Assembly (NCBI GenBank): GCA_016712665.1
Contig: JADJQP010000004.1
Coordinates: 124,001-188,000 of the forward strand
Origin: Bacteroidota bacterium
Lineage (GTDB): Bacteria; Bacteroidota; Bacteroidia; Chitinophagales; Chitinophagaceae
DNA: 64,000 nucleotides
Direction: 5' to 3'
Part shown: one piece after another, positions 46,323-54,961 of the stretch
Numbering within the stretch: the first letter of the stretch is position 1
Layout of the letters: each line of letters starts with the position of its first letter
Notes under the pieces: model-generated
Told to the model about the DNA's origin: nothing
Databases searched by the model: none
Seen by the model: the letters and a program-made list of their open reading frames with translations, nothing else
Translations under genes and position numbers: made by a program

Positions 46323-46652
46323 TTAATCAATCAGTAAAATTTCCAATCGCTCATTCGTAGTGGTGCTCAAAATATCGAAAATGGGTTCAAAATAGTCCTC
46401 TAATACGAGGCTAAGCGAATTGCTATTTCTGAATATCAGGAATATATGTTGAAAGGGGATCCAGTCTAAATCACTCAGCATATCTTCGAGGGCATCGAGA
46501 TTACGTCCGAAATAGTCGGGAAACGTAAGGGCTTTGGCAATTTCATCATAAAACGATTCGATATCCTCAATACGGTCCTCCCGCATAAAACCGAAATACG
46601 TACTGGATTTTTCATCGATAAAATGGGAGTCGAACTCGCTAATTTGAATCAT
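46323..46652 (-). CDS. Barstar-family ribonuclease inhibitor
   Basis: 109 aa. The 'IESFYDEIAKALTFPDYFGRNLDALEDMLSDL' region (key part 'FPDYFGRNLDALEDML') is the barstar helix that plugs the barnase active site, and 'WIPFQHIFLIFRNSN' is the following strand. The gene starts 4 bp after the stop of the ribonuclease gene, so the two form a toxin-inhibitor pair. The inhibitor lies second, so it is presumably made from the same mRNA and kept in the cytoplasm to neutralise enzyme that fails to be exported. Confidence 0.9.
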   Translation of the reverse strand: MIQISEFDSHFIDEKSSTYFGFMREDRIEDIESFYDEIAKALTFPDYFGRNLDALEDMLSDLDWIPFQHIFLIFRNSNSLSLVLEDYFEPIFDILSTTTNERLEILLID

Positions 46653-46656
46653 ACCG

Positions 46657-47079
46657 CTATTTTAATTTTTTAAACGTTCTATAATGATCATTGGTAAACC
46701 AAGCAGACTTATCCGTACCGGTAACCAAGCGTTCAGCACCCCGATTTTGACCAGCTATTTTCGGGTTCACATCCCATTCGCGATACTGAATTACTCTTTT
46801 GGCTGCGGTCACTTTGGGTAGTTTTCTTTCCCGATTCATAAATTCCCTTCCACCAATATACCCCTTCATGGCCACACCATATGTTTCCACATAATTCAAA
46901 ACTCGATAAACCTTTTTGGGAATGGTGGAATCGACTGCTGCCACAGTACCTGTAGCATTCCTTGCACTGCTGGACGCATCCCGCTGATTGTGGTGCTGAG
47001 CAAAAAATTTGTTGAGCCCTACTATCAGCAATATCAAAACGACGAAGCCAAAAATCCTGTACGCACTCTTTTTATTCAT
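46657..47079 (-). CDS. Barnase/RNase N1-T1-like ribonuclease with N-terminal membrane anchor or signal
   Basis: 140 aa. An N-terminal hydrophobic helix ('YRIFGFVVLILLIVGLNKFF') has no clear cleavage site and may act as an anchor. The catalytic part matches barnase: general base Glu in 'IQYREWDVNP', Arg in 'GAERLVTG' and general acid His in 'TNDHYRTFKKLK'. 'NYVETYGVAMKGYIGGREFMN' corresponds to the barnase N-terminal helices. It cleaves RNA at G residues in the family. Partner inhibitor is the next gene. Confidence 0.9.
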   Translation of the reverse strand: MNKKSAYRIFGFVVLILLIVGLNKFFAQHHNQRDASSSARNATGTVAAVDSTIPKKVYRVLNYVETYGVAMKGYIGGREFMNRERKLPKVTAAKRVIQYREWDVNPKIAGQNRGAERLVTGTDKSAWFTNDHYRTFKKLK

Positions 47080-47230
47080 AGGTATGGTTCAAAAATGTTG
47101 AACGACGGCCACAAATATATTGATTCTGATGCATATTACGTGTTAAAACCCAAAACCGGCCAATAGCTGATTGGTGGCATAGCTTCTTACAAAAAAGAAA
47201 AAATTTGTACCTTTCCTCAAAAAAGCTACA

Positions 47231-47782
47231 ATGGACAAACTAAGCACCGAAATTTCCAAATCCCATCAAGAGTTTATTGAGAAACAAAAAATGTTTTTTG
47301 TGGCAAGTGCTCCTTTATCGGGTGAGGGACATGTTAATGTATCTCCAAAGGGTCTTGAACAGTTAAAAGTGCTGAATTCCAGTCAAGTTGCCTATCTCGA
47401 TTTTGTAGGAAGCGGCAATGAAACCTCAGCCCATTTGCTCGAAAATGGGCGTATTACGTTTATGTTTTGCTCTTTTGATAAGGTGCCTTGTATACTTCGT
47501 CTTTATGGACAAGGAAAGGTGATATTACCCGAATCTTCCGATTGGTGCCATTTTGCCTCATTCTTCAAGGCTCACAAGGGAAACAGACAAATTATTGTTG
47601 CCGATATTTTTCATGTTCAAACTTCCTGCGGTTATGGAGTTCCTCTATATGATTATCAGGGCGACCGAAATATTCTTTTTGAGTGGGCAGAAAAGAAAGG
47701 AGAAACCGGACTGCAACAGTATCAAAAAGAAAAAAACAGGGTAAGTCTGGACCATTTACCAACACACCTATCCGTACAATAG
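47231..47782 (+). CDS. Pyridoxamine 5'-phosphate oxidase-family FMN-binding protein
   Basis: 183 aa. 'EFIEKQKMFFVASAPLSGEG', 'VNVSPKGLEQLKVLN', 'VAYLDFVGSGNETSAHLLEN' and 'ILRLYGQGKV' show the split-barrel FMN-binding fold. These proteins differ from true PdxH, so I give no symbol; they may be flavin reductases or stress-related oxidoreductases. It is monocistronic; a weak TACCTTTC -7-like box lies upstream at about 47209-47216. It converges on kbl with a 32-bp gap. Confidence 0.8.
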   Translation: MDKLSTEISKSHQEFIEKQKMFFVASAPLSGEGHVNVSPKGLEQLKVLNSSQVAYLDFVGSGNETSAHLLENGRITFMFCSFDKVPCILRLYGQGKVILPESSDWCHFASFFKAHKGNRQIIVADIFHVQTSCGYGVPLYDYQGDRNILFEWAEKKGETGLQQYQKEKNRVSLDHLPTHLSVQ

Positions 47783-47814
47783 ATAGAAACAATAATGGCT
47801 GATGGCACCTCTCC

Positions 47815-49002
47815 CTATTTGATGACACCCAACTCCTTGCCTACCTTGGTAAAGGCAGCAATGGCCTGATCCAAATCTTCGCGCTCATGTCCGGCACTAA
47901 TCTGCACCCGAATGCGCGCATTGCCCTTTGCCACCACCGGAAAGAAAAATCCGACCACATAAATTCCTTCTTCCAGCATGCGAGCTGCCATTTTTTGAGC
48001 AAGCACCGCGTCGTATAACATAATGGGTACTATTGGATGTATGCCCGGTTTAATATCGAAACCTGCGGCCGTAATTTTTTCTCTGAAGTACGCGGTATTT
48101 TCTTCCAACTTATCGCGGAGAGAGGTGGTTTCGCTCAGCATATCTAAAATGGCAATAGAAGCGCCTACAATGCTCGGTGCAAGGGTATTTGAAAACAAAT
48201 AGGGTCGACTCTTTTGACGCAACATATCGATTACCTCTTTACTACCTGAGGTAAAGCCTCCGTTTGCGCCACCTAAGGCCTTGCCTAAAGTGCCGGTAAT
48301 AATATCAATTTTACCCATCACATTGCAATGTTCATGAACACCACGACCGGTTTTACCCATAAACCCACTAGAATGACATTCATCAATCATAATAATGGCA
48401 TCATACTTTTCGGCTAGGGCCACTATTTTATCTAATTGTGCAATCGTTCCATCCATACTAAATACGCTGTCAGTAGCTATCATCCGGCTGCGGCAATGCT
48501 GGGTGGCTATCAGTCGCTCTTCGAGCTCAGCCATATCATTGTGCTTATACCGATGACGTTCCGCCTTGCATAGTCGGATACCATCGATAATGGAAGCATG
48601 GTTCAATTCATCAGAAATAATAGCATCCTGCTCATTTAATAAGGGTTCAAATAAGCCGCCATTGGCGTCAAAGGCCGCACAATACAAAATGGTGTCTTCC
48701 GTACCTAAAAATTGAGAGATTTTTGCTTCCAGCTCTTTATGAATATCTTGCGTGCCGCAAATAAAGCGGACACTGCTTAAGCCATATCCTCGCTTTTCAA
48801 TAGCTGCATGCGCCGCTTCAATGGTCTTGGGATGCGAGGAAAGTCCTAGATAATTATTTGCGCATAAATTAAGTACCGGCTTGCCATTTGCAATGATATG
48901 TGCGGATTGCTCGGAGGCAATGATTCGCTCTTGTTTAAATAAACCGGCTGCCTGTATTTCTGCAAGTTCGCTTTGCAGTCGTTGTATTAAATGATTATTC
49001 AT
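47815..49002 (-). CDS. kbl: Glycine C-acetyltransferase (2-amino-3-ketobutyrate CoA ligase)
   Basis: 395 aa, a PLP enzyme of the alpha-oxoamine synthase family. It splits 2-amino-3-ketobutyrate with CoA into glycine and acetyl-CoA, the second step of threonine degradation. 'NLCANNYLGLSSHPKTIEAA', 'SVRFICGTQDIHKELE', 'IDECHSSGFMGKTGRG' and the PLP lysine region 'GTLGKALGGANGGFTSG' are diagnostic. Close relatives BioF and serine palmitoyltransferase are less likely given 'SSVRFICGTQ' and the full length match. tdh is not adjacent. The gap 49003-49218 shows nothing. Confidence 0.93.
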   Translation of the reverse strand: MNNHLIQRLQSELAEIQAAGLFKQERIIASEQSAHIIANGKPVLNLCANNYLGLSSHPKTIEAAHAAIEKRGYGLSSVRFICGTQDIHKELEAKISQFLGTEDTILYCAAFDANGGLFEPLLNEQDAIISDELNHASIIDGIRLCKAERHRYKHNDMAELEERLIATQHCRSRMIATDSVFSMDGTIAQLDKIVALAEKYDAIIMIDECHSSGFMGKTGRGVHEHCNVMGKIDIITGTLGKALGGANGGFTSGSKEVIDMLRQKSRPYLFSNTLAPSIVGASIAILDMLSETTSLRDKLEENTAYFREKITAAGFDIKPGIHPIVPIMLYDAVLAQKMAARMLEEGIYVVGFFFPVVAKGNARIRVQISAGHEREDLDQAIAAFTKVGKELGVIK

Positions 49003-49218
49003 GTGGTAAATTTAATAGATTGCCGGTGATATTACAAAGCGAATTATTTGTGCCGGTCGGTATCCCCTACTAGTATTCAATCTGAAGTACGTGATTCATG
49101 TATATATAGGCCGAATTCCCAGGTCAAAAAGTACCCAACAGGTCCACCTTTTTCAACTATAGATTCTTGCTACTGAATGTAGCCTAGAGCTTATTCAACT
49201 TCCATTAGTTCCATTCCA

Positions 49219-50226
49219 TTACTTTTCGTATTTTGCTACAATACCTTCCGCTACTGTCTTGATTCTGTGTGCTAATGTTGCCGGTTTCAAAACCTTCACT
49301 TTGTCGCCCAAACTGAGTATGGTAGCTACAAGCTCATAGTTAATCACTAAATCAAGCTCTATGGAAATATGTTCTTTTGTTTCCTTAACTATCTTTTGCG
49401 AATGATGAATTGGCTGCGATTTGATATAATTGGCTTGTGAATGATCGACTTGTAACACAATTTTTTCAGGTTTTTCACCGGTTAAAGAGATACCAATGGC
49501 TGCGTTAAAATAATTTTCTTTGTCCATTTCTTCCTCATGAAATGACTGATTCATCTTAATGGCTTCACTAATGCGGTCAAAGGCAAAGGTCAGGAAAATG
49601 GACTCCTTAGTGGGATGAATATCTTTTGCAATTAAGTATATCCGGTCATTGTACTACTTTATGAAATAGGGATGCACGGTATGCTTTTTGACTTCTGTTT
49701 TGTTGAATGGCTGATAATAAATACGCATCACTTTCTTTTGTCGGATAGCTTCCACCATTTCCGTCAAAAATTCAATTCCTTTATATCGCTTTGGTCGATC
49801 GAGTAAAAGTATTTTAGAATCGCCTTTATGTTCGCGACTTTGTTTCACAGAAGATGCGATTTTACTGATTGCATCTTCGAAAAGTTTAATAGCCGGCAAA
49901 TCCTTAAATTGTTCTAAAATCCCAATGGCCATTTCGAGGCCCTGCAAATCCTCTTCAGAAACGGGTATATTGTTGATAGAATAATCTGGATCGGTATACA
50001 CATATCCCTTTTTATACTTGTCGTATTCAATGGGTGCGAAAAACCCCAAGCCTTCATCAAAGCGCATCGCATAAATATCCTTTTGAATGGAAGACACCGA
50101 AACGGTAGTTCCCATCTTTTCGCACACATAATCCACAATATCTTGCAGGGATGGGGCAGGTTTTTGTTTGATTGTCATGCGATTGTCAATTAATCGGTAC
50201 CGTGTTACGGCATATTTGTTTTTCAT
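49219..50226 (-). CDS. WYL-domain transcriptional regulator, one in-frame stop
   Basis: An N-terminal helical DNA-binding part ('PSLQDIVDYVCEKMGT', 'SVSSIQKDIYAMR') is followed by a WYL domain ('AIRQKKVMRIYYQPFNKTE', 'HTVHPYFIK') and a WCX tail. TAG at 49654-49656 interrupts the frame, but the same frame continues with 'YNDRIYLIAKDIHP'. 'FIKEYNDR' is expected, so GAG to TAG is the likely change. Total 335 aa. WYL regulators bind nucleotide-like ligands and often control DNA-stress or defence genes. A gene of unknown function starts divergently 109 bp upstream. Confidence 0.85.
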
Positions 50227-50334
50227 CGTCTATACCTTATGATGGGAAATGCGAAATGTAAAAATAAGAAATTAGTACGTAAACTCATTACGCATTGCCC
50301 GTTAAATCTTTGTACCGAACAAAAAAAGAATATT

Positions 50335-50922
50335 ATGCAAAACACATTCGTAAAAGCAGACTTTAAGGTGGATGCCTTCAAGGCAAATAGAATTATTTTT
50401 GACGACAGCGATTTAGTGAGTATTGAAATCAAATGCAGACTCAATGAAAAGTGGATCAAAACCAATTTGCTTTTTACCTTCCGAAAATTCAATGATTTAT
50501 TGCGCTTTAGTGGAAGTATTGGTGAAAAGATGCAATTATTAGTAAGTGACAAATTACTTTTTACCAAAGAAAAACCATACGTAATTGACGTCGAAAATGA
50601 CTCTTATGTTTTTTCAAATTGCAGTTTGGAGGTATCGTACGTAATAGAGGAAGATTTGAGTTGCTTTAGTGTGGAGGAAGTGATACCCATCCCCTATTTG
50701 CAACAAATTAAAAGCCTCAGAAAAAACATTGCCGATTTTGCGGATGTGCATCTACATAATCAATCGTCGATCAACAGTGCAATTGCTGAAATGGCGAGTA
50801 TGTATAGATATTATAAAGGATTGACAGAACTCAATTTAAGCGAAGAGGCTGCCAGAGAAAAAGCAGGATTGTTGAATGAACACCTGTTTAAGCTTGCCTT
50901 TCATGCTAGTTGCCAAAAATAA
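50335..50922 (+). CDS. Protein of unknown function, divergent from the WYL regulator
   Basis: 195 aa, no signal peptide or membrane segment. The N-terminal ~110 residues are beta-rich ('IIFDDSDLVSIEIKCRLNEKWIKTN'-like strands; key bit 'DDSDLVSIEIKCRLN') and the C-terminal third is helical ('IKSLRKNIADFADVHLHN', 'NLSEEAAREKAGLLNEH'). I do not recognise the family. I chose ATG 50335 because an AATCTTTG -7-like box lies about 20-30 nt before it. Divergence from a WYL regulator suggests, but does not prove, that it is the regulator's target. Confidence 0.6.
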   Translation: MQNTFVKADFKVDAFKANRIIFDDSDLVSIEIKCRLNEKWIKTNLLFTFRKFNDLLRFSGSIGEKMQLLVSDKLLFTKEKPYVIDVENDSYVFSNCSLEVSYVIEEDLSCFSVEEVIPIPYLQQIKSLRKNIADFADVHLHNQSSINSAIAEMASMYRYYKGLTELNLSEEAAREKAGLLNEHLFKLAFHASCQK

Positions 50923-51053
50923 AGGACTTTACAAAAATACTTTTGCTTTGTTTGCTTGCTTATAATCTCTGATATCAATATTCTTCTATTGATATCGGAG
51001 ATTTTTGCTGAAAGTGGGCTTGCAGAATAAGAGATTCGTTTCCTTCAAATTAT

Positions 51054-51061
51054 TACATTTG
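51054..51061 (+). promoter_or_regulatory. -7 box abutting the GH3 start
   Basis: TACATTTG, 4 nt before the ATG at 51066; near-leaderless arrangement. Confidence 0.5.
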
Positions 51062-51065
51062 CAGC

Positions 51066-52142
51066 ATGAAAAAAATCATCCTGTTATTCTCTCTCATTTG
51101 GCAGTATCATTTGTCTTTTGCACAAATAGACAGTTTAGACATTCAAATCGGCCAAATGATTATGGTAGGAATGAGTGGGCACTCTGTGTCTGCAAATTCA
51201 CCTATTATTACTGCCATCAAGAAACAACATATTGGAGGCGTATTGCTATTTGAACTCAATCTGAATCCAGTACAAACCGAACAGAAGCTATCTAAACTCA
51301 CGAATGATTTGCAAGATGCCGCCAGCATCCCTTTATTGATCTCTATAGATCAGGAAGGTGGGAAGGTAAATCGGCTTAAAACCAAATATGGATTTGTAGA
51401 CATGCCTTCAGCTAAATTTATCGGGACAAAAAATGACGATATGTACACCCGAGAAACAGGTGTCAACACCGCACAGACCTTGCAGCGTTGCGGTATAAAT
51501 ATAAACTTTGCACCCGTATTGGATGTAGACAATCCAGCTTGTCCCGTATTGGGAAAATTACAAAGATGTTATTCTGCTGATGTCGAAAAAATTGCACATA
51601 TCGCTTCTATCATAATGGATGCCCATCAGGAACAGGGAATTAAAACAGTAGTAAAACATTTTCCAGGTCATGGAAATAGTAAAACCGATTCGCATAAGGG
51701 ACTAGCAGATGTGAGTAAACACTGGACCAAAGACGAATTGGTTCCGTACAAAAATCTTATCGCGGAGGGAAAAATTCAGGCCCTGATGACCGCACATATC
51801 ATCAATCGAAATATTGACCCAAGTGGCTTACCCGCCACTCTTTCAAAAAAGGTAGTGAACAACTTGTTGCGAAACACCATGGGGTACAAAGGAGTGGTAT
51901 TTAGTGATGATATGCAAATGCATGCCATCAGTAAGTATTACGGGTTTGAAGAAAGCATCAAAAAAGCCATCAATGCCGGTGTAGACATTTTGATATTCAG
52001 TAATAATATTGCCAATGCAAAATGGTATACGGCCGAAAATATCCATGCCACCATTAAAAAATTAGTATTAAAAAACGAAATCAAAGCGGAGAGAATCAAA
52101 GAAAGCTATGATCGAATCATGGCTCTGAAACACAGTCGTTAA
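51066..52142 (+). CDS. Glycoside hydrolase family 3 beta-N-acetylhexosaminidase-like
   Basis: 358 aa with a signal peptide ending 'LSFAQ'. 'IGQMIMVGMSG', 'PLLISIDQEGGKVNRLK', 'NINFAPVLDVDNPACPV' and 'VVKHFPGHGNSKTDSHKG' (with the His of the GH3 NagZ-type catalytic dyad) are diagnostic, and the nucleophile Asp is in 'VVFSDDMQMHAISK'. The short single-domain form and KHFPGHG motif point to NagZ-type removal of N-acetylglucosamine from peptidoglycan fragments, here in the periplasm or outside. Stand-alone gene. Confidence 0.92.
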   Translation: MKKIILLFSLIWQYHLSFAQIDSLDIQIGQMIMVGMSGHSVSANSPIITAIKKQHIGGVLLFELNLNPVQTEQKLSKLTNDLQDAASIPLLISIDQEGGKVNRLKTKYGFVDMPSAKFIGTKNDDMYTRETGVNTAQTLQRCGININFAPVLDVDNPACPVLGKLQRCYSADVEKIAHIASIIMDAHQEQGIKTVVKHFPGHGNSKTDSHKGLADVSKHWTKDELVPYKNLIAEGKIQALMTAHIINRNIDPSGLPATLSKKVVNNLLRNTMGYKGVVFSDDMQMHAISKYYGFEESIKKAINAGVDILIFSNNIANAKWYTAENIHATIKKLVLKNEIKAERIKESYDRIMALKHSR

Positions 52143-52243
52143 GCGTGCTTTGAACGGCAGCCAACCTATAGGTTCTTGCATTGAAAGTACGTTGCAGCGG
52201 TTCTTCAATTGTAAATTAGTTCATCATAAAAAAAACGGTTTCT

Positions 52244-52549
52244 ATGTTTATATATAATGTCACCATAAAAATTAACGCATCGATCGAAGTGGAATGGCTC
52301 CACTGGATGCAGACGGAGCATCTTGCTGAGGTCGTAGGCACTGGAATGTTTCACGATTATTCTTTTTTAGAACTATTAGAACCTAATGAAGAAGGCAGCA
52401 AAACGTATATCGCACAGTATTTTACTTCTGACCAAACCCTTTACCAGAAATACATTGAAGACTTTGCGCCCCTCCTTCGCCAAAAGGGTTTGGACAAATT
52501 TGGTGATCAATTTATCGCTTTCCGAACGATTTTAAAAAAAATAAAATAA
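52244..52549 (+). CDS. DUF4286 family protein
   Basis: 101 aa. 'FIYNVTIKINASIEVEWLHW', 'HLAEVVGTGMFHDYSFLELL' and 'TYIAQYFTSDQTLYQKYIED' match DUF4286, a ferredoxin-like alpha/beta fold common in Bacteroidota. Function unknown. It is a single gene with an A-rich upstream stretch instead of a Shine-Dalgarno sequence. Confidence 0.85.
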   Translation: MFIYNVTIKINASIEVEWLHWMQTEHLAEVVGTGMFHDYSFLELLEPNEEGSKTYIAQYFTSDQTLYQKYIEDFAPLLRQKGLDKFGDQFIAFRTILKKIK

Positions 52550-52723
52550 CGCTGAAACTCAATAAAATAAGGCCTTATTGCGTAAAATGCAAAGGGTCGT
52601 TTGTTGATAAATTGTGTAAATCCTTTGTAGATAGGCATTACAGCGAAAAAAAAATTTTGGAATCTAATTAAACGTAGTATTTTAGCGGTCTAAATAATTA
52701 TTTACAAACAAAAAAAATAAAAC

Positions 52724-53014
52724 ATGAACAAAGCGGAATTAATCGAAGCAATGGCCAAAGCAGCCGATTGTACAAAAACACAAGCAGGCGTAGCATTAGA
52801 CGCATTTTGTAGCTCTGTGGCTACTGCCCTTAAAAAGGAAGACAAAGTTACCTTAGTTGGATTTGGTACTTTTTCAGTTTCTAAGCGTGCAGCACGTACA
52901 GGACGTAATCCTCAAACAGGCAAAGAAATCAAAATCGCAGCTAAAAAAGTTGCTAAATTTAAAGCCGGTAAAGAATTAAGCGCTACCGTTGCAAGTGCAA
53001 AAGCAAAAAAATAG
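52724..53014 (+). CDS. HU family DNA-binding protein
   Basis: 96 aa. 'MNKAELIEAMAKAADCTKTQ' (dimerising helices), 'VTLVGFGTFSVSKRAARTGR' (strands) and the DNA-arm 'RNPQTGKEIKIAAKKVAKFK' with its Pro are typical of HU. It compacts and bends DNA without strong sequence preference. Its own terminator follows 26 bp after the stop. Confidence 0.96.
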   Translation: MNKAELIEAMAKAADCTKTQAGVALDAFCSSVATALKKEDKVTLVGFGTFSVSKRAARTGRNPQTGKEIKIAAKKVAKFKAGKELSATVASAKAKK

Positions 53015-53040
53015 TATTCTAACAATATTATTTAGAAAAA

Positions 53041-53065
53041 AACTGAGCCATGGCTCAGTTTTTTT
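53041..53065 (+). terminator. Terminator of the HU gene
   Basis: A 20-bp perfect palindrome 53041-53060 centred on CCATGG, preceded by A and followed by five more T. Confidence 0.9.
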
Positions 53066-53090
53066 ATGTTCATAATATCCGCATAAACTG

Positions 53091-53098
53091 TATATTTG
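53091..53098 (+). promoter_or_regulatory. -7 box of the bTHX gene
   Basis: TATATTTG, 22 nt before the ATG at 53121. Confidence 0.5.
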
Positions 53099-53120
53099 CA
53101 ATCCACAAAAAAAACAAATT

Positions 53121-53237
53121 ATGGGCAGAGGTGACAAAAAAACAAAAGCAGGCAAGATATTTAAAGGCTCTTTTGGGAAATTTAGAAGTAGCAAAACAAA
53201 AAAAGCTACTCCAGCAAAAACAGAAAAGAAAGCATAA
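53121..53237 (+). CDS. 30S ribosomal protein bTHX (Thx)
   Basis: Only 38 aa, easily missed by length cut-offs. 'MGRGDKKTKAGKIFKGSFGK' and 'FRSSKTKKATPAKTEKKA' match the small basic Thx protein that fills a cavity in the 30S head in Thermus and Bacteroidota. It has its own -7 box (53091-53098), an A-rich leader and a terminator whose stem overlaps the stop codon. Confidence 0.92.
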   Translation: MGRGDKKTKAGKIFKGSFGKFRSSKTKKATPAKTEKKA

Positions 53238-53251
53238 GGCTTTCTTTTTTT
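53224..53251 (+). terminator. bTHX terminator overlapping the stop codon
   Basis: Arms 53224-53233 and 53239-53248 (AAAAGAAAGC with GCTTTCTTTT), loop 53234-53238 containing the TAA stop, T tail to 53251. It also overlaps the 3' end of the convergent CBS gene. Confidence 0.75.
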
Positions 53252-53912
53252 ATGTATTGAGGTAATGCATCAGCAAATCAAAATTTTCTTTTAAATTTTC
53301 TTTGTGGTTTTCTGCAGCATATACTTCCACTACTTGATAGCTGTATCGTTCAAAGGTTGCCAATACACTCTGCACATCTGTTTTATTTAATTTGAGCGTG
53401 ACCCTTTGTAAACCGGTATCGTCTATTGCTTTGATAAAACTTGCCAAAATAGTGATATCGTTACTTTCGCAGATACGCGCTATTTCGGAAAGAGAATAAT
53501 TTCGTTGATCCATTTCCAATACCATAATAGCACCGGTTTCCATCACGGCATTTGAATCGGCAATAACACTGAGTAGGCTTTCAATTGTTATGAGTCCCAT
53601 ATAATGATTGTGGTCATCTACCACGGGCAAAACCGATAGCCCAAAGGCCTTCACCAGTTTCATGGCTTCAAACGCATGCTTGCTAGCCATAATAGCCGGT
53701 CTGAAAGTAATAAATTCAGCAAGCGATAAAGGCTCCTCCGGTGTATCCCAGTCCAATAAATCATCCTCAGAAATCAGCGCAATATAGTTATCTCCTTGCA
53801 CCAATGGTAAATGAAAGACCCGAAATTCATTCATCAGATGTAATGCCTTCTCACCACTATCACTATAAGATAAGGTCGGTAAATCGTATGTAATTAATTG
53901 TTTGGTGCTCAC
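53250..53912 (-). CDS. CBS-domain protein
   Basis: 220 aa. Two CBS motifs occupy residues ~1-125 ('KALHLMNEFRVFHLPLVQGD', 'AMKLVKAFGLSVLPVVDDHN', 'YMGLITIESLLSVI'), followed by an ACT-like tail ('MVLEMDQRNYSLSEIARICE', 'VTLKLNKTDVQSVLATFE'). CBS pairs bind adenine nucleotides as energy sensors. The protein has no enzyme domain. Upstream lies an alpha/beta hydrolase on the same strand, 62 bp away. Confidence 0.85.
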   Translation of the reverse strand: MSTKQLITYDLPTLSYSDSGEKALHLMNEFRVFHLPLVQGDNYIALISEDDLLDWDTPEEPLSLAEFITFRPAIMASKHAFEAMKLVKAFGLSVLPVVDDHNHYMGLITIESLLSVIADSNAVMETGAIMVLEMDQRNYSLSEIARICESNDITILASFIKAIDDTGLQRVTLKLNKTDVQSVLATFERYSYQVVEVYAAENHKENLKENFDLLMHYLNT

Positions 53913-53974
53913 TTATCTGTTAGACGTAAAATTGAGACTATTTATTGTAAAATAAATGTTTTTATTTGAAAAAA

Positions 53975-54733
53975 TCAGGCATGCTTTCGCAAAAAATCGC
54001 TGAGCAAAATATTGAAGGCTTCAGGTACTTCCATCATCGGAGCATGTCCACATTTGTCTACCCAATGTAATTCTGAATTGGGTAGCAATTTTCGAAATTC
54101 CTCTGCAACCATAGGAGGCGTTATGGTATCGTTTTTACCCCAAATTAAACATACTGGTTGTTTGATATTTTTCAACTCCTCTCCCAAATGATGACGAATA
54201 GCCGATTTGGCGAGATAAATGATTTTTACAGCTTTCAACCTATTGTTGACAATATTGTATACTTCGTCTACCAATTCTGTGGTGGCAGAATTTGGGTCAT
54301 AAAAAGTAAGTTCCACTTTCTTACGAATATAATCCTTATCACCTCGTTTTGGATAGGTTTCACCCATTCCATTTTCAAACAAACCTGAGCTACCGGTAAG
54401 CGTAATTGTCTTCACTTTTTCGGGATGAGCCAGGGCATATACCAATGCAATATGTCCGCCCAAAGAATTACCAAGTAAATGCACATTATTCAGCTTTTTG
54501 GCATCAATAAACTTGGCGACATGCTTTGCCAGCCCTGAAACCGACGTATCAAAATTGGTTAAATCATAAAGAGGAAGCATGGGTATGTAAACAGTGTAAT
54601 TTTCCTTAAAACAATCAACCAAATCTTTAAAATTACTTAATGCGCCAAATAGTCCGTGCAAGAGAACCAGACTTTCTCCACTCCCCTCCTGCACAAATTT
54701 AAATTTACCGCTTTGTTTTATTTCGTATTGCAT
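53975..54733 (-). CDS. Alpha/beta hydrolase
   Basis: 252 aa. 'LVLLHGLFGALSNF' gives the oxyanion hole, 'HLLGNSLGGHIAL' the nucleophile (Ser90), 'LIWGKNDTITPP' the acid and 'CGHAPMMEVPE' the catalytic His. No signal peptide, so cytoplasmic. Substrate cannot be predicted; the family includes esterases and C-C hydrolases. It ends with TGA, which shows that TGA is a working stop codon in this genome. Confidence 0.9.
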   Translation of the reverse strand: MQYEIKQSGKFKFVQEGSGESLVLLHGLFGALSNFKDLVDCFKENYTVYIPMLPLYDLTNFDTSVSGLAKHVAKFIDAKKLNNVHLLGNSLGGHIALVYALAHPEKVKTITLTGSSGLFENGMGETYPKRGDKDYIRKKVELTFYDPNSATTELVDEVYNIVNNRLKAVKIIYLAKSAIRHHLGEELKNIKQPVCLIWGKNDTITPPMVAEEFRKLLPNSELHWVDKCGHAPMMEVPEAFNILLSDFLRKHA

Positions 54734-54961
54734 ATTGTAAGCTGATTACAGTGTGCTAAAGTAGTTTTTTAATTGAAAAAAATGAAATAATAAGAGCAAT
54801 GAATTGTTATCTAACAAAAATAACGAAAAATTCTTCCAGTAAATAGCTAGTAAACATGCCCCTTGCCTCTACCCTTATTGCCAAACAATAGCATACACAA
54901 ACTAAGAGAAACGAAAAATAGTTGGAATCACTTTGAAAACAAACCAGATATTCGGTAGTCT

